DNA of 64,000 nucleotides, taken from the NCBI RefSeq assembly GCF_001718315.1, contig NZ_CP013364.1:806001-870000 (forward strand), read 5' to 3'. Below, one piece after another: positions 17,391-23,882 of this stretch. The first letter of the stretch is position 1. Each line of letters begins with the position of its first letter. A program made the translations under genes and the position numbers. The notes beneath the pieces were generated by a model. The model saw nothing but the letters and a program-made list of their open reading frames with translations. It searched no databases and was not told the DNA's origin. The stretch is from Burkholderia diffusa. GTDB taxonomy: Bacteria; Pseudomonadota; Gammaproteobacteria; Burkholderiales; Burkholderiaceae.

Positions 17391-18878
17391 TCAGTGCCGA
17401 ATCATGACCGACTTCAGTTCCGTGTAATCGTCGATGAATGCCGAGCCGAACTCGCGGCCGATGCCCGATGCCTTGACGCCGCCAAAGGGCAGCGCAGGAT
17501 CGAGGAACGTGTGCATGTTGACCCACACGGTACCGGCTTCGATTCGGGGAATCAGGTTCATCGCCTTGCCGAGATCGTTGGTCCACAGGCTCGCCGCCAG
17601 CCCGTACGGTGTGTCGTTGAACAGGTCCACGAGCTCTGCCTCGTCGTCATAGGCCAGGAATGTCGCGATCGGGCCGAAGGTTTCCTCGCTGAGCATCTTC
17701 GCGTGGCGATCTTTGACGAGGACTGCGGTCGGCGTCACGAAGTAGCCAGCGCGCGCGAGCGGCTGGCCGCCGAACGCGATCGTGCCGCCTTCACTGCGTG
17801 CCAGATCGAAGAAGCCGACGATCTTGTCGAAGTGGGCGCGGTTCGAGAGCGGACCGAACTGGGTGTGCTCGTCCATCGGATCGCCGATCTGGAGACCTGC
17901 CAGCGCACTCTTGAGTTTTTCGAGCACCTCGCCGAGACGCGAGCGATGCACGAAGAAACGCTCGCCGGCGGCACATACTTGCCCCTGGTGAACGAAGCCC
18001 GACTCGAGGATGCCGGCCACGGTCTTGTCGGCATCGACGTCCTTCAAAAATCCGACGGCATTCTTGCCTCCGAGTTCGAGCGTCGTGCGCGTGAGCTTGG
18101 CGTCCATCGCACTGCGGCCGACTGCAATGCCGGTCGGCACTGAACCGGTAAAGCTGACCTTGGCCGTGCCTTCATGATCGATCAGCCAGCGTCCGGGATT
18201 GCCGCCGCCGCTGACGACGTTGAACGCGCCGGCCGGCGCACCGGCTTCGGTAGCCAGTTCGGCGACGCGCAGTAGCGTCAACGGCGTGAACTGGCTGGGC
18301 TTGATGATCACGGTGCAGCCGGTCGCCAGCGCGGACGCGAATTTCCAGACTGCAATCAGGATCGAGAAGTTCCACGGCACGATGCCTACCACCACACCCA
18401 CCGGCTCGCGCCGAGTGAATGCGCTGTATCGCTCGCCGTTGAACGACGGCAGCGAGGGCGTGATGGTTTCGCCGTGAATGCGCGTGGCGGCGCCGGCATA
18501 ATGCTTGAGAAAACCGATGGCTTGGTCGACTTCGAACGCGCGCGAAATCTGGATGATCTTTCCCGACTGCAGGGTTTCGATTTGTGCGAGTTCCTCGCGA
18601 TGCTTCTCGAATAGATCGGCCAGCCGCAGCAGTACATTCGCCCGCTCGGCCGGGGTAGTCCGTCCCCATGCGCCGTCGAACGCGGTGCGGCTCGACGCCA
18701 CCGCCGCATTGACGTCGTCACGCGTCGCGTCGGCAACATCGGCGATTGCCTGTTCATTCGACGGGTTCACGACTGCAATGCGGTCACCTCGACTTTCGAC
18801 GGCGCGACCGTGGATGTAGTGGCCGTGAGGGCGGGAAAGAAAGGCCGTGACTTCCGGCAGGATTGAAATCGCTGTCAT
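17391..18878 (-). CDS. Aldehyde dehydrogenase, phenylacetaldehyde dehydrogenase (FeaB)-like
   Basis: NAD(P)+-dependent oxidation of an aldehyde to its acid, probably the aldehyde released by the FAD oxidase two genes upstream. The 495-residue protein has EPVGVVVGIVPWNF, the cofactor motif FTGSVPTGIAVG, catalytic Glu in LELGGKN and catalytic Cys in HQGQVCAAGERF. Similarity to E. coli FeaB (aromatic amine catabolism) is visible along the full length. The start at 18878 gives MTAISILPEVTAFL; the longer frame runs into the cupin gene. It is last in the moaF-oxidase-cupin-ALDH operon. Confidence 0.88.
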   Translation of the reverse strand: MTAISILPEVTAFLSRPHGHYIHGRAVESRGDRIAVVNPSNEQAIADVADATRDDVNAAVASSRTAFDGAWGRTTPAERANVLLRLADLFEKHREELAQIETLQSGKIIQISRAFEVDQAIGFLKHYAGAATRIHGETITPSLPSFNGERYSAFTRREPVGVVVGIVPWNFSILIAVWKFASALATGCTVIIKPSQFTPLTLLRVAELATEAGAPAGAFNVVSGGGNPGRWLIDHEGTAKVSFTGSVPTGIAVGRSAMDAKLTRTTLELGGKNAVGFLKDVDADKTVAGILESGFVHQGQVCAAGERFFVHRSRLGEVLEKLKSALAGLQIGDPMDEHTQFGPLSNRAHFDKIVGFFDLARSEGGTIAFGGQPLARAGYFVTPTAVLVKDRHAKMLSEETFGPIATFLAYDDEAELVDLFNDTPYGLAASLWTNDLGKAMNLIPRIEAGTVWVNMHTFLDPALPFGGVKASGIGREFGSAFIDDYTELKSVMIRH

Positions 18879-18931
18879 GGGGAATCCATCAAAAAAATGG
18901 ACGTTGAAGGATGCGAAGAACCGGCGTGTCG

Positions 18932-19300
18932 TCAGGAAAACAGCAGGAAATGCTTCGTGTAGCCGTCGGTCAGTACTTCCCAGATAGTCGATGTGCCCTT
19001 CGTGACGAACCATGAGTCGCCGGCCTTGAAGTGTCGGGTCTCGCCCGTCGATTCATCGGTGATGCGCACTTCGCCATGCATGATCGTCGCCTGCTCCGAG
19101 AACGGGTAGACGAGGCGGTATTTGCCCTTTCCGGTGCCGAAGTAGCCTGCATTGACGGGATCCGTGAAGGTGCCGTAGGTACTGTGTGCGTACGCTTGCA
19201 CGTCGCCGCCTTCGAGAATTTCGCCTCCGAGGGCCGTCAGACTGCCGAGCGGAGCGAGTTCGGCGATGGTTTTGCCTTGCTGGAGAGGAATCATGGACAT
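18932..19300 (-). CDS. Small cupin-domain protein
   Basis: 122-residue single-domain cupin of the DUF861/cupin_3 type. The cupin core is visible as EQATIMHGEVRITDESTG and FKAGDSWFVTKGTSTIWEV, followed by KHFLLF. The Met pair MSM at 19300 fits the family N-terminus; the upstream extension overlaps the oxidase gene and was rejected. Such cupins often accompany FAD amine oxidase/aldehyde dehydrogenase pairs in proteobacteria. Its exact reaction or binding role is not known from sequence. Confidence 0.8.
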   Translation of the reverse strand: MSMIPLQQGKTIAELAPLGSLTALGGEILEGGDVQAYAHSTYGTFTDPVNAGYFGTGKGKYRLVYPFSEQATIMHGEVRITDESTGETRHFKAGDSWFVTKGTSTIWEVLTDGYTKHFLLFS

Positions 19301-19334
19301 GGTGTATTCCTGAATGGGAAGGTTCGAATGACGC

Positions 19335-20636
19335 TCAACGGCGCCCGTGGAAATAGCCGGACGTCTGATGGGCGAGCTTGCCGAGGCTGACCAGCAGCGC
19401 GCGGAAATGATCCTTGCCGGGGATCGAGGCATGGCTGATCGAGCTCAGCAGGCGGTAGCGCTCGGAGCCGCCCATGATCCCTTCCGCCAGGATCTTGCAG
19501 AGCAGTTGGCTCGGCGTGACGCCGAAACCGGAGTAGCCCTGTACGTAGAAGACATTCGGGCGGTCGACGAGTGTGCCGAGTTGCGGAAAGAGTTTCAGGC
19601 CGCAGGGCAGGGGGCCGCCCCATGCCATGTCGATCCTGACGTCGGTCAGGTACGGGAAGATCTGCAGCATGCGAGCCCGGCAGAACGCATACAGGTCGCT
19701 TGGCATGTATTCGAGCAACTGATGCGCGGTGCCGAACATCAGCCGGTTGTCATTGGTGACACGGAAATAATCGATGACGGGCCGGATATCGCTGTACGCA
19801 CCACGGATCGGGCTGATTTGCTCGATCAGCGCGGCCGGCAACGGTTCGGTAACCGAATTGAACGCCCATACGTCGAGGGTCTTTCGATGCAGTTCGGGCT
19901 CGATGCGGTTGTTGAAGCCGTCCACGGCCCATACCAGTTGCTTCGCCCGAATGCTGCCCTTCGCCGTTCGGACATGGATGCGATCGCCATAGGTGACTTG
20001 CAGAGCGGGACTGTGCTCAAAAATACGCACACCGTATCGTTCCGATACTACATGTGCTTCGCCCAACAACAGGTTGAGTGAATGAACGTGGCCGCAGCCA
20101 TTATGCAGGAGTGCTGCATGATAGACGTCCGAGCCAATGATTTGCTTCACTTCGCCGCCTTCAAGGTAGCGGATTTCGTGCGGCGATCCCAGTGACGTGA
20201 ATTCGGCTTGCCATTGCTGCAGCGTGCGTGCCTGGCGCGCATTGAAGGCCAGATAACCATAACCGCTGCGAATGTCCGCCTGGATGTCGTATCTCTCGAT
20301 ACGCTCGCGCATGATCTGCGGCCCCAGCTCGTTGAGTGCGAAGATCGCCTTCAGGCCGTCTTCGCCTACGTCCCTCTTGATACCGTCCAGGTCGTGCCCG
20401 ACTCCGACCATGACGTGGCCGCCGTTGCGGCCGGAGCCTCCGTATCCGAGATGGCGGGCTTCCAGTACGATCGTATTCGTGAGCCCGTGCTCGGCGAGTT
20501 CGAGCGCCGTGTGGATACCCGAGAACCCGCCGCCGATGATGACCACGTCGGTTTCCAGATCGGCTTCTAGCGACGGGAAGCTCAATGCATACTTGGCGGT
20601 TGCCGTGTAGTAGGTCGCGGTTTCGTCTACATGCAT
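19335..20636 (-). CDS. FAD-dependent amine oxidase, gamma-glutamylputrescine oxidase (PuuB)-like
   Basis: 433-residue flavoprotein of the DAO family. The FAD-binding motif VVIIGGGFSGIHTALELAEHG lies near residues 30-50 (shown in part). It is followed by GGSGRNGGH, the PuuB-type active-site loop, HSLNLLLGEA, and the late FAD contact VQGYSGFGVTPSQL. It likely oxidises an amine or glutamylated amine to an aldehyde, giving H2O2 and ammonia. PuuB resemblance is clear along its length, but the neighbouring FeaB-like dehydrogenase and MoaF suggest an aromatic or heterocyclic amine rather than putrescine. Second gene of the operon led by moaF. Confidence 0.82.
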   Translation of the reverse strand: MHVDETATYYTATAKYALSFPSLEADLETDVVIIGGGFSGIHTALELAEHGLTNTIVLEARHLGYGGSGRNGGHVMVGVGHDLDGIKRDVGEDGLKAIFALNELGPQIMRERIERYDIQADIRSGYGYLAFNARQARTLQQWQAEFTSLGSPHEIRYLEGGEVKQIIGSDVYHAALLHNGCGHVHSLNLLLGEAHVVSERYGVRIFEHSPALQVTYGDRIHVRTAKGSIRAKQLVWAVDGFNNRIEPELHRKTLDVWAFNSVTEPLPAALIEQISPIRGAYSDIRPVIDYFRVTNDNRLMFGTAHQLLEYMPSDLYAFCRARMLQIFPYLTDVRIDMAWGGPLPCGLKLFPQLGTLVDRPNVFYVQGYSGFGVTPSQLLCKILAEGIMGGSERYRLLSSISHASIPGKDHFRALLVSLGKLAHQTSGYFHGRR

Positions 20637-20715
20637 GGTATGGGTGGTTTGCTTTACGTTACCGGGCGCTTGAACCGGTTCGTTGATTCGCGAGGATGCG
20701 CCGCCGGCTTGGGTC

Positions 20716-21534
20716 TCACTCCGCGAACGTGGTCGGGTATGTCGTATCGTTGAGGACGGTCGCTTTCGAGCCGAACGTCAGGTGGACCATCCGTTTGGGC
20801 TTCGGATCCCAGCAGAAGAACCGGCCTGTGGAACGCATGCGCTGCAGATCGATCACGACGATCGATTCCACCGGCATGATGGTTTCTGTCCAGAACAGGA
20901 TGTAGAGGTCCGGCGCGACATCGAAGTAGGCGCATTTCTCGACGTCAGCCACTCCAACTTCGGCGCCGTTGACGCAATGCCAGGCCATCACTTCTCGGCC
21001 GAAATAGACGTGTTCGTACCAGTCGTCCGAGCTGTAGCGATAGAGCACGCGCTTGCCGACGAGTGACGAGGACTGGCGAATCGGTGCGTCGCCGGGTTTT
21101 CCATCGACGGTCGCGGTCTGGTACGCGGTGGTGGTGCGTTTCTCGCCGTTCCGATCGACGAAGCCCGAGACGGCGGCGAAGAGGTTGCCGCTTTCGAGTT
21201 TCCAGACGAGGGTCACGCTTTCGTCGAACCCGTCCTTGAAGAACTCGACGAACACGACGCCCGGGCGGATTTCCATGGCTTCGTACGAGTGCGTGCCGCT
21301 CGCCCCCGCGCCTTCTCCTTCGAGCAGCTTCCACGAGAGCGTGTTTTCATCAAGAAAGTGGTGCTCGATGAGCCAACCATTGTCGAAGCGAAATACCTCG
21401 CGTACACCCGCCAGCACGGACGTGCGCGGATACTTGTGCTCCGCGAAACCGTCTGCCATTTGCTCGAGCGTCGGCCAGTCGTCGACGGGGACGAACTGAT
21501 GGTTCTCGATCGCCTGGGTAATGCTGTAGTTCAT
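20716..21534 (-). CDS. moaF: MoaF-family protein (monoamine-regulon type, not molybdopterin synthesis)
   Basis: 272-residue protein with the MoaF N- and C-terminal lipocalin-like halves. Recognisable blocks are NHQFVPVDDWPTLEQMADGFA, EVFRFDNGWLIEHHF, GVVFVEFFKDG and WHCVNGAEVGVADVE (each given in part). The start at 21534 follows AAGGAGGCC, a strong Shine-Dalgarno. The name comes from the Klebsiella monoamine regulon; annotation as molybdenum cofactor biosynthesis is a known naming confusion. First gene of a four-gene operon under a shared dyad operator. Biochemical role unknown. Confidence 0.8.
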   Translation of the reverse strand: MNYSITQAIENHQFVPVDDWPTLEQMADGFAEHKYPRTSVLAGVREVFRFDNGWLIEHHFLDENTLSWKLLEGEGAGASGTHSYEAMEIRPGVVFVEFFKDGFDESVTLVWKLESGNLFAAVSGFVDRNGEKRTTTAYQTATVDGKPGDAPIRQSSSLVGKRVLYRYSSDDWYEHVYFGREVMAWHCVNGAEVGVADVEKCAYFDVAPDLYILFWTETIMPVESIVVIDLQRMRSTGRFFCWDPKPKRMVHLTFGSKATVLNDTTYPTTFAE

Positions 21535-21682
21535 GCGGCCTCCTTGAAGCAGGAATCGCTGCATCAGCCTGTTCGATTGCACAATCGATCCCGCTACGGG
21601 AAATGAATATTGGGCGGCGCGCGACCAGGGAAGGAGCGACGGGTGCTTCGAATCATGTTGTCGAATAGGATCGAGCCGATTC

Positions 21683-21725
21683 TAGGTAACCTTGGAAATG
21701 GATTGAATCAACCAAAAGGATGATT
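21683..21725 (-). promoter_or_regulatory. Shared dyad operator (copy 3) and promoter of the moaF operon
   Basis: On the plus strand AATCAACCAAAAGGATGATT (21706-21725) is the third dyad copy, with one imperfect arm. Read on the minus strand, TTGATT (21706-21711) is a -35 box; 17 nt later TACCTA (21683-21688) is a -10. The moaF start lies about 150 nt downstream. The geometry (right half-site on -35, 17-nt spacer) matches the other two copies. Confidence 0.65.
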
Positions 21726-21916
21726 TTTTCGACGAGAGAGCGGGAAGAGAAGTTGAAGCGGGACTGACGGGGCGAGTGGCCCGCTGTCTCGGGTATGTCG
21801 CCAAGGCTGGCAACAGGCGATGCAGGGAATCCGGGTTCGATGTCGGGGCAGAGCCGGACCGGACCGTCGAACGATGAATGCGGCGCGACGTTCCGTTTAT
21901 GGCGGTTCACAGTGAC

Positions 21917-22108
21917 TGTAGGCGTTCATTATTAGCGCTAGCCGTGTTCAGAAACGTTGCTAGCGGAAATTCTCGAAGAAGCCTCGGCGAACAGGGGCTT
22001 TTTGAAGCTTTCTGGCGGCTGCTTAGCCGTTGCGTTTCTGCAACAGAAACTTGGCCAATGTTCACTAACGTTGCTAGCACGTTGCACGTGTTCATTAATA
22101 CTGCTAGC
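21917..22108 (+). repeat. Transposon end with four direct ~20-bp repeats (TnsB/TniA-type binding sites)
   Basis: Four copies fitting TGTTCA-nnAA-nnn-TGCTAGC: 21923-21942 (weaker), TGTTCAGAAACGTTGCTAGC at 21945-21964, TGTTCACTAACGTTGCTAGC at 22059-22078 and TGTTCATTAATACTGCTAGC at 22089-22108. Repeated transposase sites just upstream of a tnsB/tniA-like gene are the mark of a Tn7/Tn5053-type transposon end. The element tip may be the TGTAGGCG at 21917. No matching opposite end was seen in this window. Confidence 0.65.
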
Positions 22109-22139
22109 GCACGTGTCGCGTGGATTGATAGGAATCCAT

Positions 22140-22390
22140 ATGACGTCGATCGAAGAGCGGGCCGCTCGAGCAGCGAAGATTGCGTCCGTGCTTCGACCGC
22201 TTGGCAACGGCGTGCTTTCCCGACAGCAGGCTGAACGAGCAGCACAGCTATTAGGCGTTCACTGCACCACCGTATATCGCGTGCGTCGACGTTTCCTCGC
22301 AGATCCGGTCGCCAGCACATTAGAGCCAAGGCAGCCGGGTAGGGCGACCGGGGGCAGACTGGACGCCGCCGTCGAATGCGTCATCGACGA
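22140..22390 (+). pseudogene. Truncated Tn7/Tn5053-like transposase (TniA/TnsB-type), cut by an IS3 element
   Basis: Starts MTSIEERAARAAKIASVLRP and continues with an HTH segment (SRQQAERAAQLLGVHCTTVYR) and LEPRQPGRATGGRL, which is the usual N-terminal DNA-binding region of TniA/TnsB-like DDE transposases. The frame is intact for about 84 codons and then runs into the IS3 terminus at 22391, so the catalytic domain is gone. It lies 30 nt after a set of four transposase-binding repeats, as expected for such elements. Confidence 0.65.
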
Positions 22391-22406
22391 TGACCTGCCC
22401 CCGGTT

Positions 22407-23237
22407 TTAGTCCGAACTGCAGTTAGAGTCCGAAGTTAAAAACTGCTGCTTCGCGTCGTGCGCCCGGGCGAACTGCGCAGGCGTCAGATAGCCGAGCGAA
22501 CTATGAGGCCGCTCGGTGTTGTACTCGATACGCCATTCCTCAATCAGCCGCTTGGCGTGGCGCATTGAGACGAACCAGTGCTCGTTCAGGCATTCGTCGC
22601 GGAAGCGACCGTTGAAGCTCTCGATATAGGCATTCTCCACCGGCTTGCCAGGCCTGATGAACGACAGCGTGACACCGGCTTCGTAGGCCCATGCATCCAG
22701 CACCTTACCAGCGAACTCCGGCCCGTTGTCGACCGTGATGGATGCGGGTAAGCCTCGCATCTCCTTGAGCCGCTCGAGCACTTGCTGAACGCGTAGGCCC
22801 GGCAATGAAGTATCGACCTCGATGGCCAAGCACTCGCGCGTGTAGTCGTCGACCACGTTCAGGCATCGAAACCGCCGACCATAGGCCAGCCCGTCAGAAA
22901 CGAAGTCCATCGACCAGCTCTGATTCGGGCCTGTTGGTAACGGTAGCGGCGTGCGCTCGACAGCCGCAATACGCTTGCGTCGCCGCTTGCGCACACTCAG
23001 TCCCGCCTTGGTGTACAGGCGCCAGATACGCTTGTGATTGACGAAGTAGCCATCCCGCTGCAACAGCACGTGAATCCGGCGATAGCCGTAGCGGCGCTTC
23101 TGCGCGGCGATGGCCATCATCCGGCCAGTCAGCACTTCGTCGTCAACTCGGCGGCGTGATTCGTAATAGAACAGAGAGCGCGAAATCCCTACCAGCCCGC
23201 AGGCCCGGGTAACACCCATGGCACGTTCGGTCATCAA
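22407..23237 (-). CDS. IS3-family transposase OrfB (DDE integrase domain)
   Basis: 276 residues counted from an internal start; in the element it is normally made as an OrfAB fusion by -1 frameshifting. It has the HTH_21 region (YGYRRIHVLLQRDG) and the rve integrase core with DDE residues in SWSMDFVSDG, TVDNGPEF and YIESFNGRFRDECL, then the C-terminal WRIEYNTERPHSSLGYLTP. It looks intact, so the IS may still be active. It supplies the cutting and joining activity for IS transposition. Confidence 0.9.
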   Translation of the reverse strand: MMTERAMGVTRACGLVGISRSLFYYESRRRVDDEVLTGRMMAIAAQKRRYGYRRIHVLLQRDGYFVNHKRIWRLYTKAGLSVRKRRRKRIAAVERTPLPLPTGPNQSWSMDFVSDGLAYGRRFRCLNVVDDYTRECLAIEVDTSLPGLRVQQVLERLKEMRGLPASITVDNGPEFAGKVLDAWAYEAGVTLSFIRPGKPVENAYIESFNGRFRDECLNEHWFVSMRHAKRLIEEWRIEYNTERPHSSLGYLTPAQFARAHDAKQQFLTSDSNCSSD

Positions 23238-23272
23238 TATCCGGACCGCTTCGCGCTTGGCCTGCGGGCTTG

Positions 23273-23533
23273 CTACTTTCGAGCCAGCAAGTCCTTCAGC
23301 GCGGCGTTGTCGAGCATCGATTCGGCCAACAGACGCTTGAGCTTACTATTCTCCTGCTCCAGTTCCTTCAGGCGCTGCGCTTCGGAGACCGTCATCCCGC
23401 CGAACTTCGCTTTCCAGTTGTAGTAGGTCGCTTCCGAGATGCCGTACTTGCGACACAGCTCCGCCGGCTTCAGGCCAGCCTCGGCTTCCTTCAAGATACC
23501 GATGATCTGTTCTTCGGTGAATCGCTTTTTCAT
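23273..23533 (-). CDS. IS3-family transposase OrfA (HTH and leucine zipper)
   Basis: 86-residue DNA-binding protein beginning MKKRFTEEQIIGILKEAEAG, with HTH (LCRKYGISEATYYNWKAKFGG) and a coiled-coil region LEQENSKLKRLLAESMLD. It ends ...LLARK at a TAG. The orfB frame continues one base back across the slippery CGAAAG, as in other IS3 elements. It represses or directs transposition alone and forms the N-terminus of the OrfAB transposase. Confidence 0.9.
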   Translation of the reverse strand: MKKRFTEEQIIGILKEAEAGLKPAELCRKYGISEATYYNWKAKFGGMTVSEAQRLKELEQENSKLKRLLAESMLDNAALKDLLARK

Positions 23534-23594
23534 TGCCGTTCCTCTCTGGAACGGACTCTACACCGTCACCGTACTAAACGCGGGGAGCAGGTCA

Positions 23595-23882
23595 CCCATC
23601 CTCGCCGTGCGGCTTGATCCCAAGATGTCAGCCCAAGAACGATGGTTGCTCGACAGCGCGTTGGCCCCAGGGTCTCGTTCCCGCCTAGGATCGCCGTTAT
23701 TCGAGTGATCTCCCGAATCCACACTGCGTGAGTGATCCGGCCTGTCCGTAGCCACTTAATCAGGCCCTTAATATTGGCGGACGTCCCAGTCAATCCATAT
23801 TTTTTGCAATTCCTCATAATCGTCTGAGGGTTTTCACCGTAAAATCGCGCGAGCAGTAAAAAATAATCGACTGAGAGGCGGT
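23595..23882. other. Region between the IS and vgrG, no assured gene
   Basis: The 288 bp between the IS end and the vgrG start. The minus strand holds an open frame continuing out of vgrG antisense, with AT-rich protein-like text (for example NIKGLIKWLRTGRITHAV) but no start site or known family. It could be a remnant of cargo from the disrupted transposon or simply vgrG leader DNA. Confidence 0.3.

Larger units (their letters stand above)
22391..23594. mobile_element. IS3-family insertion sequence (IS407-like), about 1.2 kb, apparently complete
   Basis: Left terminus TGACCTGCCCCCGGTTTTAG at 22391 is matched by the inverted right terminus at 23594 (TGACCTGCTCCCCGCGTTTA read on the minus strand). 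It encodes orfA and orfB on the minus strand with a -1 frame change between them. The flanks (CGA/ACGA on the left, CCC/CCCA on the right) do not form a target duplication. This suggests a deletion or recombination next to the element after insertion. Confidence 0.85.

Noticed and set aside
20716..21534. MoaF read as molybdenum cofactor biosynthesis
   Set aside because: No other moa/mob/moe genes nearby; amine-cluster context and the origin of the name point to the monoamine regulon.
21917..22108. CRISPR array
   Set aside because: Repeats are 20 bp, direct but unevenly spaced (2 to 94 nt apart), with no leader or cas genes; transposase-binding sites explain them.
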